Under the pieces are notes generated by a model, which did no database searches, was not told the origin of the DNA, and saw only the letters and a list, made by a program, of their open reading frames with translations. Shown here one piece after another: positions 18,650 through 29,089 of a stretch of DNA of 64,000 bases. The stretch is from Bradyrhizobium betae (GTDB lineage: Bacteria; Pseudomonadota; Alphaproteobacteria; Rhizobiales; Xanthobacteraceae), in NCBI RefSeq assembly GCF_008932115.1, contig NZ_CP044543.1, positions 3,044,501 through 3,108,500 of the forward strand, in the 5' to 3' direction. How positions within the stretch are numbered: position 1 is the first letter of the stretch; every line of letters begins with the position of its first letter. The position numbers were made by a program, and so were the translations under genes.

Positions 18650-19159
18650 ATGTCACACCCCAACCTTCCCATGACCGAGGTCCTTGTCGTTGCCGATTGC
18701 TGGCAGCGCGAGCCCGATTCCGAAGCCGTGATCCAGCGCGCCGTTGCGGCCGCCGCCGAAACTGTCGACGAGGACGTCGCGGGCGCGGAAGTGGCCGTGA
18801 TGCTGACCGATGATGCCGGCATCCGCACCCTCAACAGCAACTGGCGCGGCCTCGACAAGCCGACCAACGTCCTGTCGTTTCCCGCGCTCCAGCCGGAGGC
18901 CGAATGGAAGCCGGGCGATGCGCCGCGCATGCTCGGCGACATCGCGATCGCCTACGAGACCATGCGGCGCGAGGCGGACGAGGAACACAAGCCGTTCGAT
19001 CATCATTTGAGCCATCTCGCCGTGCATGGTTTCCTGCATCTGATCGGCTTCGACCACGAGAACGACGACGAGGCGGAGGAGATGGAAGCGCTGGAGACGC
19101 AGATCCTGGCTCATCTCGGCATCCCCGACCCCTATGCAGACCGTGCAGGGACGCATTGA
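18650..19159 (+). CDS. ybeY: Endoribonuclease YbeY (16S rRNA maturation factor)
   Basis: 169 residues. The zinc site is HLAVHGFLHLIGFDH, i.e. H-x3-H-x5-H, and the RGLDKPTNVLSFP and MLGDIAIAYETM segments are family signatures. YbeY is a single-strand endoribonuclease needed for 16S rRNA 3' end maturation and ribosome quality control. The ATG at 18650 (MSHPNLPMTEV) starts the conserved region; there is no strong Shine-Dalgarno sequence. The next gene starts one base after its stop. Confidence 0.95.
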   Translation: MSHPNLPMTEVLVVADCWQREPDSEAVIQRAVAAAAETVDEDVAGAEVAVMLTDDAGIRTLNSNWRGLDKPTNVLSFPALQPEAEWKPGDAPRMLGDIAIAYETMRREADEEHKPFDHHLSHLAVHGFLHLIGFDHENDDEAEEMEALETQILAHLGIPDPYADRAGTH

Positions 19160-19160
19160 G

Positions 19161-20279
19161 ATGCCGGATTCCGAACCGATCCACGACAATCCGCGCGATA
19201 CGCCCAATCTGCCGGCCGTAGTGACGTCAGGCGAGGTGCTGCGCCCGACCGCGGACGGCTGGCTGCTCCGCGCCATCCGGACGCTGTTCGGCTGGAAGGC
19301 CGGATCGGTGCGCGACGACCTCCAGGTCGTGCTCGACGCCACGACGCCCGACGACACCGGCTTCTCGACCGTCGAGCGCACCATGCTGCGCAACATCCTC
19401 GGCCTGCACGAGCGCCGGATCGCCGACGTCATGGTGCATCGCGCCGACATCATCGCTGTGAAGCGCGACATCCCGCTTGGCGAATTGATGGACCGCTTCG
19501 AAAGCGCCGGCCATTCGCGCCTGGTCGTTTACAACGAGACCCTCGACGATCCCGTCGGCATCGTCCACATCCGCGACCTGCTTGCCTACATGACCGCGCG
19601 GGCGCGCGTGTCGGACGCCACCAAGACGAAGCGCAAGAAACCGCTGCCGGCCGGACTCGACCTGCGCACGGTCGATCTGGCGCTGCCGCTGCAGGATGCG
19701 CGCATCATCCGCAAGCTGCTTTACGTGCCGCCGTCGATGCGGGCGATCGACCTGCTCGCGCAGATGCAGGCCACGCGCATTCATCTGGCGCTGGTCGTCG
19801 ACGAATATGGCGGCAGCGACGGGCTGGTTTCGCTCGAGGACATCGTCGAACAGATCGTCGGCGAGATCGACGACGAACACGACAGCGACGAGCCGCCCTC
19901 GATCGTGCGTCTGCCCGACAACGCCTTCATCGCCGATGCCCGCGCCAGCCTCGACGACGTCCGCACGGTGATCGGCGAGGATTTCGTCACCGGCGAGGCC
20001 GGCGAGGAAGTCGAGACGCTCGGCGGCTATCTCGTCAGCTTCGTCGGCCGTCTGCCGGTGCGCGGCGAGGTGATCTCGGGCCCCGGCAATTACGAGATCG
20101 AGGTGCTCGATGCCGATCCGCGCCGCGTCAAGCGGCTGCGCATCTCGACGCGGAAGGAACGCGCCGCGCCGCGCACCCAGCGCGAAAGCCGCCGCCGCGA
20201 GACCACGCCGGAGAGCGGCCAGCCGCCGTCCAGCGACACGCCCACCCCGCCGCCGAGCGACGGGGCCGGCCCGCAGTGA
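19161..20279 (+). CDS. CorC/HlyC-type protein with paired CBS domains
   Basis: 372 residues. Two CBS motifs (VMVHRADIIAVKRDIPLGEL and VPPSMRAIDLLAQMQ, each followed by a hydrophobic strand) span the middle, followed by the CorC_HlyC transport-associated domain (AFIADARASLDDVRTVIGED, ETLGGYLVSFVGRLPVRGE). No membrane segment is present, so it is the soluble type associated with CorC rather than a CNNM transporter. E. coli CorC lies in the same ybeY-corC-lnt order and has been linked to Mg/Co efflux; the true role is unclear. The C-terminal 50 residues are low-complexity Arg/Pro/Ser. ATG at 19161 with AGGGA about 9 nt upstream. Confidence 0.93.
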   Translation: MPDSEPIHDNPRDTPNLPAVVTSGEVLRPTADGWLLRAIRTLFGWKAGSVRDDLQVVLDATTPDDTGFSTVERTMLRNILGLHERRIADVMVHRADIIAVKRDIPLGELMDRFESAGHSRLVVYNETLDDPVGIVHIRDLLAYMTARARVSDATKTKRKKPLPAGLDLRTVDLALPLQDARIIRKLLYVPPSMRAIDLLAQMQATRIHLALVVDEYGGSDGLVSLEDIVEQIVGEIDDEHDSDEPPSIVRLPDNAFIADARASLDDVRTVIGEDFVTGEAGEEVETLGGYLVSFVGRLPVRGEVISGPGNYEIEVLDADPRRVKRLRISTRKERAAPRTQRESRRRETTPESGQPPSSDTPTPPPSDGAGPQ

Positions 20280-21889
20280 GCCCGTTCCAGCGCCTTCGGC
20301 AGATCGCCCTCGCCATCATCCTCGCCTGGGGATGGAAGCGCGCGCTCATCGCGACGGGGTGCGGCGCGCTGTCGGTGCTGGCGCTGGCGCCGTTCAACAT
20401 CTTTCCGGTGCTGTTCGTCACCTTGCCTGTGATGGTCTGGCTGATCGACGGCGCAGGTGCCGGACGATATGGCGGCGTCCCCGTCGCGGCACTGACCGGC
20501 TATTGTTTCGGGCTCGGCTATTTCGTGCCCGGCCTCTACTGGATCGGCTACGCGTTCTTCGTCGATGCCGATGTGTTCGCGTGGCTGACGCCGTTCGCTG
20601 TTCTCGGCCTGCCGGCCTATCTCTCGATCTTCACGGCGCTCGGATTTGCCTTGGCCCGCCTGCTCTGGACCAAGGATGCCACGCGCATTCTCGCACTCGC
20701 GGCGAGCCTCACAATTGCCGAATGGCTGCGCGGTCACGCGCTGACCGGCTTTCCCTGGAATGCGTTCGGCTATGCGCTGTCCGAGCCTCTGCCGCTGGCG
20801 CAGACGGCGTCGTTGATCGGCCTCTGGGGCATGACGTTCGTCGCGATCGCGATCTTCGCCAGCCCCGCAGCGCTGATCGACCGCACGCCTGATCGCCGCC
20901 CGGCGTGGCGCGCGCCGGCTGCTGCGATTGCACTCCTGATCGTGATGAGCATCTTCGGCGCGATCCGCCTGTCGCTGCATCCGACCACGATGGTCGCGGG
21001 CGCCAAGCTACGCCTGATGCAGCCGGACCTCCAGCAGGACGCAAAGTTCAACTACGCCGCCAAGGCGGACGTGATGAAGAAATACCTGGCGCTGTCGGAC
21101 CGCGCCTCCGGACCGCAATCGACCGGCGTGCGCGATGCCACCATCCTGATCTGGCCGGAATCCGCCTTTCCGTTCTTCCTGACCCGCGAAGCCGATGCGA
21201 TGGCCGAGATCGCCGAACTGCTGCCGAAGGGCACGGTGCTGATCACGGGTTCAGTCCGCGCACCCGACTTGCCGCGCGGCACGCCGATCACGCGCGCATA
21301 TAATTCGATTTACGTCATCGATCACGACGGCAGCGTGCTCTCGGTCTACGACAAGCTGCACCTCGTGCCGTTCGGTGAATTTCTGCCCTACCAGGACCTG
21401 ATGGAGAAGCTCGGCTTCGAGCAACTGACGCGCATGCGCGGCGGCTTCATTCCCGGCACCGTGCGGCACGCGCTGCCGGTGCCCGGCGTACCACCCGCGC
21501 TGCCGCTGATCTGTTACGAAGCCATCTTTCCCGGTGAGGTTGCCGGGCGCAACGAACGCCCAGGCTGGATCGTGAACCTCACCAATGACGGTTGGTTCGG
21601 CATCTCGACCGGTCCCTATCAGCATCTGGAGCAGGCACGGATGCGCGCAATCGAACTCGGACTGCCGCTGGTCCGCTCCGCCAACACGGGTGTCTCGGCG
21701 GTGATCGATCCGGTCGGGCGCACCGTTGCAAGCCTTGGCCTCGGGGTCGAGGGCATTTTGGATGCAAGCCTGCCTGCCGCAATCCCACCGACCGTCTATG
21801 CGCGGGTCGGCGACGTGCCTGCAGCCATGCTCGTCGCGCTGGCTGTGTTTTTGGCGGTCAGGCGACGTGTTGCCAAACGGCATCCGTAA
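20276..21889 (+). CDS. lnt: Apolipoprotein N-acyltransferase
   Basis: 537 residues with about six N-terminal membrane segments and a periplasmic nitrilase domain. The catalytic triad is visible as Glu in ILIWPESAFPFFL, Lys in VYDKLHLVPFGEFLPY and Cys in LPLICYEAIFP. Lnt adds the third acyl chain to the N-terminal Cys of lipoproteins in the inner membrane. The GTG start at 20276 overlaps the stop of the CorC-like gene as GTGA, showing translational coupling. The 232 bp after it hold the promoter region of the XRE regulator. Confidence 0.96.
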   Translation: MSPFQRLRQIALAIILAWGWKRALIATGCGALSVLALAPFNIFPVLFVTLPVMVWLIDGAGAGRYGGVPVAALTGYCFGLGYFVPGLYWIGYAFFVDADVFAWLTPFAVLGLPAYLSIFTALGFALARLLWTKDATRILALAASLTIAEWLRGHALTGFPWNAFGYALSEPLPLAQTASLIGLWGMTFVAIAIFASPAALIDRTPDRRPAWRAPAAAIALLIVMSIFGAIRLSLHPTTMVAGAKLRLMQPDLQQDAKFNYAAKADVMKKYLALSDRASGPQSTGVRDATILIWPESAFPFFLTREADAMAEIAELLPKGTVLITGSVRAPDLPRGTPITRAYNSIYVIDHDGSVLSVYDKLHLVPFGEFLPYQDLMEKLGFEQLTRMRGGFIPGTVRHALPVPGVPPALPLICYEAIFPGEVAGRNERPGWIVNLTNDGWFGISTGPYQHLEQARMRAIELGLPLVRSANTGVSAVIDPVGRTVASLGLGVEGILDASLPAAIPPTVYARVGDVPAAMLVALAVFLAVRRRVAKRHP

Positions 21890-22121
21890 TCACACCGTCG
21901 CTAGCGGTTTTCGGTCGATGCGACCGGAATCCTTTGACAACCGTAGTCCCACGGTTGACAGACTGCACGCGGCCTCCTCATTCTGCACCCGCTGCAAAAG
22001 ACAGTGGGCATTGCTAAATTTCTCCGCAATGTTCCCCAATAACAGGGTTTGATTTTTACGTTGCTTGCACCTGAGGCATTCTCTTCGATTGCGCCGACGG
22101 TGATGTTTGGAGGCTCAGGAA

Positions 22122-22535
22122 ATGTCGAAAGCGCCCAACCCTGTTGACAAATATGTCGGCAGCCGCGTGCGCATGCGCCGCATCATGTTGGGCATGAGCC
22201 AGGAAAAGCTCGGTGAAGCTTTGGGCCTGACTTTCCAGCAGATCCAGAAGTACGAGAAGGGCACGAATCGCGTCGGCGCGAGCCGCATCCAGCAGATCGC
22301 CGAGATTCTGCAGGTGCCGGTGTCGTTCCTGTTCGAAGGCGGGCCGAGCGGCGTGGCCGGAACGGACGGCTTCGCGGAAGGCGCTTCGCCCTCTTACGTC
22401 TCGGACTTCCTCGCGACCTCCGAAGGTCTCGCGCTGACCAAGGCGTTCACGCGAATCACCGATTCGAAGATGCGGCGCTCGATCGTCGATCTCGTCGAGC
22501 AGATCGCGGCTCGCGAAGGTCCCGACAAGCGCTGA
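22122..22535 (+). CDS. XRE-family helix-turn-helix regulator
   Basis: 137 residues. A Cro/CI-type helix-turn-helix fills residues 12 to 67 (RVRMRRIMLGMSQEKLGEAL, LTFQQIQKYEKGTNRVGASR), followed by a C-terminal segment (SYVSDFLATSEGLALTKAFT, MRRSIVDLVEQIA). This small regulator is highly conserved at this place, after lnt, in Rhizobiales; relatives are involved in stress or cell-cycle control. The ATG at 22122 has GGAGG 8 nt upstream. Confidence 0.93.
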   Translation: MSKAPNPVDKYVGSRVRMRRIMLGMSQEKLGEALGLTFQQIQKYEKGTNRVGASRIQQIAEILQVPVSFLFEGGPSGVAGTDGFAEGASPSYVSDFLATSEGLALTKAFTRITDSKMRRSIVDLVEQIAAREGPDKR

Positions 22536-22649
22536 CTGCCACCGCTGTCCGATTTGTGACAGCGCCAAATCTGGCCTATGTCGTCATTTGCGGCCGCGCT
22601 TTGATGCGCGCCCTTTCCGATGATGCGGTTCAAAGGCACAGATGCGCTC

Positions 22650-23777
22650 ATGACCAACGCCAATTGGTTCGATTCTCAAACTATTCTCGACGGCATCCGG
22701 CGCTGGGTGGAGATCGAGACGCCGACGGAAGCGCCTGAACAAGTCAACAAGCTGATCTCCTTGGTCGCGGCGCTATATCGCGATCTGCCGGTCACGCTCG
22801 AACGCATCGCCGGCGTCGACGGCTGCGGTGATCATCTCGTTGCGCGCACGACCTGGGGCCAGGACCTGCCGGGCATTCTGGTGCTGAGCCACCTCGACAC
22901 CGTTCATCCCATGGGATTCATCGAGCGCCTGCCGTTCAAGGTCGAAGGCGACAGCGCGTTCGGCCCCGGCATCTACGACATGAAGGGCGGCGCCTACATC
23001 GCCCACCACGCTTTTCGCGCGCTTTGCGCCACCTCCGATCGCTCGCCGCTCGGCATCACCCACGTCTTCACCTCCGACGAGGAGATCGGCAGCCCCACCT
23101 CTCGCGCGCTGATCGAGAAGGAAGGGCGCAGGGCCAAATACGTTCTGGTGACGGAGCCCGCGCGCGACGGCGGCAAGATCGTCACCGGGCGCAAGGGCGT
23201 CGGGAGATTCGAAGTGTTCATCAAGGGCGTGCCCGCGCATGCCGGCACGCGGCCCCAGGACGGCCGCAGCGCGAACCGCGAGCTCGCCAACGTGATCCTG
23301 GCACTGGAGGGAATGAACGATCTGGAGCGCGGCGTCACCGTCAATGTCGGCGTGGTGCGCGGCGGCACGCGCCCCAACGTCACGCCGGAAGAGGCTCATG
23401 CCGAAATCGATCTGCGCGTCCCGAGCTTCACCGATGCGGAAGAATTCGTCGGCAGGATCCTCGGGCTGACGTCGAAGACGGAAGGTGTCACCGTCAAGGT
23501 CACGGGCGCGCTCAATCGTCCGCCCTACGAGAAGAACAATTCCGGCGCCTCGCTGTACGAGCACGCAAGGACGCTTGCCGCCGAGATCGGCTTCGAGCTG
23601 ATCGACACCCACACCGGCGGCGGCTCGGACGGCAATTTCACGGCCGCGCACACCGCGACGCTCGACGGGCTCGGCGTCGACGGCAAGGGCGCGCACACCC
23701 ATTATGAGCAACTCTACGTCTCGTCGCTCGAACCGCGGGCGCGGCTGCTGCATCGCCTGTACCAGACGCTGCGATGA
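22650..23777 (+). CDS. M20-family zinc metallopeptidase (carboxypeptidase G2-like)
   Basis: 375 residues. Zinc ligands appear in order: His of VLSHLDTVHP, bridging Asp of GIYDMKGGAYIAHHA, the general-base Glu pair of TSDEEIGSPTSRAL, Glu/Asp of VTEPARDGGKIV and a C-terminal His in KGAHTHYEQL. The lid domain is between (VFIKGVPAHAGTRPQDGRSA). Family members cleave C-terminal Glu from folate or acylated amino acids. The start at 22650 (MTNANWFDSQ) is uncertain; 22620 is an alternative and neither has a good ribosome-binding site. The stop overlaps trmB as ATGA, so the two are coupled. In several Rhizobiales metK occupies this slot. Confidence 0.9.
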   Translation: MTNANWFDSQTILDGIRRWVEIETPTEAPEQVNKLISLVAALYRDLPVTLERIAGVDGCGDHLVARTTWGQDLPGILVLSHLDTVHPMGFIERLPFKVEGDSAFGPGIYDMKGGAYIAHHAFRALCATSDRSPLGITHVFTSDEEIGSPTSRALIEKEGRRAKYVLVTEPARDGGKIVTGRKGVGRFEVFIKGVPAHAGTRPQDGRSANRELANVILALEGMNDLERGVTVNVGVVRGGTRPNVTPEEAHAEIDLRVPSFTDAEEFVGRILGLTSKTEGVTVKVTGALNRPPYEKNNSGASLYEHARTLAAEIGFELIDTHTGGGSDGNFTAAHTATLDGLGVDGKGAHTHYEQLYVSSLEPRARLLHRLYQTLR

Positions 23778-24484
23778 GCGAACGCAAATCAGATCCCGAG
23801 CGCGACGACGGCGAGCGCGCCTTCTTCGGGCGCCGCAAGGGCCATAAGCTCAGGCAGCACCAGGCCGAGCTGATCGATCATCTGCTGCCGCATCTTGCGC
23901 TCGACATCGACGGTGAGGCGCCGGCCAATGCCGGCGAGATCTTCGATCCCGCAGCGGACGAGGTGCGGCTCGAGATCGGCTTCGGTGGCGGCGAGCATCT
24001 TGCGGCCGAGGCGCAAGCCTTCCCCGGGACCGGCTTCATCGGCTGCGAGCCCTATGTCAACGGCATGGCGAAGATCCTCGCGCAGATCGAGGCCGCCAAC
24101 ATCGCCAACATCCGCCTGTTCGCGGGCGACGCCGCCGAACTGCTGGCCTGGCTGCCGCAGGCCTCGCTGTCGCGGATCGACCTGATCCATCCCGATCCCT
24201 GGCCGAAGCGGCGGCACTGGAAGCGGCGCTTCGTCCAGGACCGGACGATCGCGGCGATGGCGCGCGTCTTGAAGGTGGGCGGCGAATTCCGCTTCGTTTG
24301 CGACATCGACGATTACTGCGCCTGGACGCTGTCGCATCTGTCGCGCTCGCCGGACTTCCGATGGCTCGCCGAACGCGCCGACGATTTCCGGCTGCCGTGG
24401 AACGGCTACACCATGACGCGCTACGGCCGGAAGGCCACGCGCGAAGGGCGCAAGGCGGCGTATCTGCGCTTCAGGAGGATCTAG
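23774..24484 (+). CDS. trmB: tRNA (guanine-N7-)-methyltransferase TrmB
   Basis: 236 residues, class I SAM-dependent methyltransferase: the SAM motif is VRLEIGFGGGEHLAAEA, followed by FIGCEPYVNGMAKIL and the catalytic region IDLIHPDPWPKRRHWKRRFV, the TrmB signature. It forms m7G46 in tRNA. The start overlaps the M20 peptidase stop, and the final codons overlap by four bases with the end of the opposite DUF2336 gene. Confidence 0.96.
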   Translation: MSERKSDPERDDGERAFFGRRKGHKLRQHQAELIDHLLPHLALDIDGEAPANAGEIFDPAADEVRLEIGFGGGEHLAAEAQAFPGTGFIGCEPYVNGMAKILAQIEAANIANIRLFAGDAAELLAWLPQASLSRIDLIHPDPWPKRRHWKRRFVQDRTIAAMARVLKVGGEFRFVCDIDDYCAWTLSHLSRSPDFRWLAERADDFRLPWNGYTMTRYGRKATREGRKAAYLRFRRI

Positions 24485-25563
24485 ATCGTCCGCCGGTTGC
24501 GCCAGAATTTCACGACGCGCTCGGCCGTCGCCGGCATCAGGCGCGTGAAGTTCACGCGCGCCTGTTCAAGATCGGCATCCGCTGGCGCGCGATTCGGGCC
24601 GTACCACATCAGGATCAGTGCACGCACCGTGGGCCAGCCGAGATTCAGCATCCGCCCCAAAATCAGAATTGGATCGTAGCGATCGCCCGCGATCAGGCGG
24701 TCGAGAACCGAGAGGCGGACGCCGGCCATCGCCGAGAGCGAGGCGATCGACTCCTCGTATTTGTGCGCCTTGGCAAAGCTGAGCAGCGCGCTCTCGCCGA
24801 GATGCCCGCCGCGATGCAAGGCGAGCACGGTGCGCTGTGCCGCCGAGAAATCACGCCGCGGCCCGGGCGGCAGAGCGGCCTCCTCGATCGCGGACATGGC
24901 GCGCTTGATCTCGACCTGCCGCGCCGGATTGACCACGCGCGAGAGGCGGCGGCGGATCACGTCGAGCGTGCCGTTGAGAAGCTCCTTCAGGTGCTCGCCC
25001 GAAAGATCGTCGCGCTGGCCGATCTTGAGCGTCAGCACGCCGTCCTGTGCCGCACGCTTGATCAGCTCGGAATAGCTGCCGGGCGAGAACACCGCGCCGG
25101 CATTGCCGGCCGCGCGCCGCACCACGTCGCGATCGCCACGCTCGACCAGCACGTCGGTGACGACGGCCGGCAAGGCGGGGCGCTCCGTCATCGCCAGCAA
25201 ATGACCCTGGCCCTTCAACCGTGCGATCTCGACCAGGGCGGCTTCGTCGAGCACGGGCGAGTGGCGCAGCACGGGGCCCGCCACCATGATCTCGTTTTCG
25301 CGCGCGAGCTGGGTCACCAGATGCGGCGGCGCGTTGTCCAGGCGCGAGAAGCGTTCGGCAAGATCGACCCGCGAGGCCAGCTCGGCATGCGGGACGAGAT
25401 CGATCAGGAGATTGTCGAACAGCTCGATGAGATCGGGACGGAGCCTTGCGGCATCGTGGAAGAACAGATCGGAGATGGCGCGCGCGATCTCGCCGCGACG
25501 CCGGGGATCACCGCGTTTGACGATATCGTCCAGTCCGGGAATGAGCGACGTGGCAACGGTCAT
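24481..25563 (-). CDS. DUF2336-domain protein
   Basis: 360 residues, entirely alpha-helical in appearance and without signal peptide or membrane segments. The N-terminal half (LFFHDAARLRPDLIELFDNL, LARENEIMVAGPVLRHSPVL, ALVEIARLKGQGHLLAMTER) has the HEAT-like repeats typical of DUF2336, a family found mostly in alphaproteobacteria and of unknown function. The ATG at 25563 is preferred to a TTG three codons upstream. The 3' end overlaps trmB tail to tail by four bases. Confidence 0.85.
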   Translation of the reverse strand: MTVATSLIPGLDDIVKRGDPRRRGEIARAISDLFFHDAARLRPDLIELFDNLLIDLVPHAELASRVDLAERFSRLDNAPPHLVTQLARENEIMVAGPVLRHSPVLDEAALVEIARLKGQGHLLAMTERPALPAVVTDVLVERGDRDVVRRAAGNAGAVFSPGSYSELIKRAAQDGVLTLKIGQRDDLSGEHLKELLNGTLDVIRRRLSRVVNPARQVEIKRAMSAIEEAALPPGPRRDFSAAQRTVLALHRGGHLGESALLSFAKAHKYEESIASLSAMAGVRLSVLDRLIAGDRYDPILILGRMLNLGWPTVRALILMWYGPNRAPADADLEQARVNFTRLMPATAERVVKFWRNRRTI

Positions 25564-25922
25564 GAAACTCAACTCGAACAGGGCACGCCGCGGGTGCGCC
25601 CTTGATCCAAGCCGCCCCGCAATCAGGGAATCTAGGCCTGCTTGATGAAGGAAGCGTTGCGCGAGGGGCCGCGGACCGGGCGCAAAAAGCCTCGTCCTGC
25701 CTGCGATGGGCCTTGTCCGGGAGGACGGAAAGGGCTATATCAGCGCCAATTCATCTTCTCATACGATCCGCGTAGTGAGAGTGGGCCCGAAAGGACCCGC
25801 TCTTTTTTATTACCTGAGCGCGGCTTGGCGGAAGATACGGCCTGACGCGTTGTCGGGAAAGTTCCGAAGCGGGCTTTGCAGTCGTAACCAAGCCTTAACC
25901 ATCGAGCGCCTTGACCCTGGAT
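25564..25922 (+). promoter_or_regulatory. Leader of the rimP-nusA-infB operon, 359 bp
   Basis: This stretch lies between the divergent DUF2336 start and rimP and contains no convincing gene. It holds CGTCCT and AGGACG segments that can pair (about 25691-25724) and then a complete intrinsic terminator at 25779-25808, still 115 bp before the rimP start. A premature terminator ahead of this operon fits a regulated leader; a rimP leader RNA has been described for Rhizobiales. The promoter itself was not identified. Confidence 0.5.
25779..25808 (+). terminator. rimP leader: Intrinsic terminator (probable attenuator) upstream of rimP
   Basis: GAGTGGGCCC (25779-25788) pairs with GGACCCGCTC (25793-25802) around GAAA, with one mismatch and one G-T pair, directly followed by six T (25803-25808). 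On the plus strand no gene ends here, so it terminates transcripts begun in the rimP leader rather than a preceding gene. Confidence 0.75.
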
Positions 25923-26699
25923 ATGACCGAACCGACCACTGGTTCCACGGATGCCGAGTTGCTGGCCGAGCCGAGGCTCGTCGTCGAGCCGGGCGTGGCG
26001 GCACGGGTATCCGCGGTCGCGGCGCCCGTGCTCGAGGGCATGGGTTATCGCCTGGTGCGGATCCGCATTTCCGGGGAATCCGGCTGCACGGTGCAGATCA
26101 TGGCCGAGCGGCCGGACGGCTCGATGCAGCTCGAGGATTGCGAGGCGATCTCGCGGGCGCTGTCGCCCGTGCTCGATGTCGCCGATCCCATCGATCGCGC
26201 CTATCGCCTGGAGATTTCCTCGCCGGGGATCGATCGGCCCCTGGTGCGTCGCTCGGATTTCGAGCGGTATTTGGGCCATCTGGTGAAAGTCGAGATGGCC
26301 GTCGCCCATGAGGGGCGGAAGCGGTTCCGTGGCAAGATCGGTGCCGTCGAGGGCGACCGCGTGCATCTGCATCGCGACGACGTCAAGTCGGGCGACGAGA
26401 TCGACGTTCTCCTGACGATGGAGGATATCGGCGAGGCGCGGCTGGTGCTGACCGACGAGCTGATCGCGGAGTCGATGCGCCGCGGCAAGGCCCAGGCGCG
26501 CGAGATGCGCCGCAATCTCGGCCTGGAGCCGCCGGCGGCGCCGCATGCCAGCATCAGCGAGAAAACGACCAAGAACACCAAGCCGCAAAAGAAGCCGGCA
26601 CCGACGCAAAAAAAGCCGGCTCCGACCAATACGAAGAAACATCGCCTTGCCGCCGATCGCGCGCGGCGGGGCGAGATCGAGCCTGACGAAGGAGACTAG
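25923..26699 (+). CDS. rimP: Ribosome maturation factor RimP
   Basis: 258 residues. The conserved N-terminal domain shows [20 protein letters not shown] and [16 protein letters not shown], then the signature [16 protein letters not shown] and the SH3-like C-terminal domain ([28 protein letters not shown]). RimP assists 30S assembly. It is longer than the E. coli protein (about 150 aa) because of an unusual C-terminal tail rich in Lys, Pro and Thr ([16 protein letters not shown]), likely disordered and RNA-binding. nusA begins two bases after the stop. ATG at 25923. Confidence 0.95.
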   Translation: MTEPTTGSTDAELLAEPRLVVEPGVAARVSAVAAPVLEGMGYRLVRIRISGESGCTVQIMAERPDGSMQLEDCEAISRALSPVLDVADPIDRAYRLEISSPGIDRPLVRRSDFERYLGHLVKVEMAVAHEGRKRFRGKIGAVEGDRVHLHRDDVKSGDEIDVLLTMEDIGEARLVLTDELIAESMRRGKAQAREMRRNLGLEPPAAPHASISEKTTKNTKPQKKPAPTQKKPAPTNTKKHRLAADRARRGEIEPDEGD

Positions 26700-26701
26700 C
26701 C

Positions 26702-28312
<1,611 letters not shown>

Positions 28313-28335
28313 GGGCCAAGGAGAATGTCGCCCGG

Positions 28336-29019
28336 ATGCTCGCAGATACTGACCACGATCTCGACAATGGCCCGCGGACCGAGAGGTCCGCGACCATGCG
28401 GATGTGCGCGGTCAGCCGCGAGGTCCGGCCGATCGACGAGCTGATCCGCTTCGTCGTCTCGCCGGATGGGCATGTCGTCCCCGATCTCAAGCGCAAGCTG
28501 CCCGGACGCGGCATGTGGCTCACTGCCTCGCGCGAGGTGGTTGCGGAAGCCGTTCGTCGTCACCATTTCAGCAAAGCCTTCAAGCGCGAGCTGCGCATCC
28601 CCCTGACGTTTCCTGCGGACATCGAGGCGCTCCTGGTTCGGGGCGTGACCGAAGCCCTTGGGATTGCTGCCAAGGCGGCCCAAATCGTGGCCGGTTTCGG
28701 CAAGGTCGAGAGCGCCCTGCGGGAAGGCACGGTCGAGGTCCTGATCCATGCCAGCGACGGGGCCGCGGACGGAATCCGCAAATTGGACATGCTGGCACGT
28801 CAAAACGACGGGAATCGCGGCGCCAAGCCGCAAATTCCCGTCATCACCGCACTTAAATCAGTAGAATTGGATTTGGCACTTACCCGGTCAAATGTGATAC
28901 ATGCTGCCCTGCTCGCGGGCCCGGCGAGCAAGTCATTCCTGTCACGTAGCCAGATGCTGGTCCGATACCGGATGGCGGACGATGACAAGACTGCCGAAAA
29001 GCCCGGCCAGGATTTCTGA
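28336..29019 (+). CDS. YlxR-family RNA-binding protein with L7Ae-like C-terminal domain
   Basis: 227 residues. The N-terminal YlxR (DUF448) domain is recognised by RMCAVSREVRPIDELIRFVV and PGRGMWLTASREVVAEAV. The second half resembles the L7Ae/L30e fold (EALGIAAKAAQIVAGFGKVE, VEVLIHASDGAADGIRKLD), an arrangement usual in alphaproteobacteria, where in others the two are separate genes. Position between nusA and infB is conserved and points to RNA binding during transcription or ribosome work. ATG 28336 is 23 bp after nusA. Confidence 0.93.
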   Translation: MLADTDHDLDNGPRTERSATMRMCAVSREVRPIDELIRFVVSPDGHVVPDLKRKLPGRGMWLTASREVVAEAVRRHHFSKAFKRELRIPLTFPADIEALLVRGVTEALGIAAKAAQIVAGFGKVESALREGTVEVLIHASDGAADGIRKLDMLARQNDGNRGAKPQIPVITALKSVELDLALTRSNVIHAALLAGPASKSFLSRSQMLVRYRMADDDKTAEKPGQDF

Positions 29020-29089
29020 GAGACAACGACCACCCGATAGGACGGTGCGGCAACGCACAACGCTAACAGATCAGGATTAGGACTGCTGA

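Noticed and set aside
25642..25845. 67-codon reading frame in the rimP leader
   Set aside because: It runs through the intrinsic terminator at 25779-25808 and has no ribosome-binding site or recognisable motif; the region is better explained as an RNA leader.
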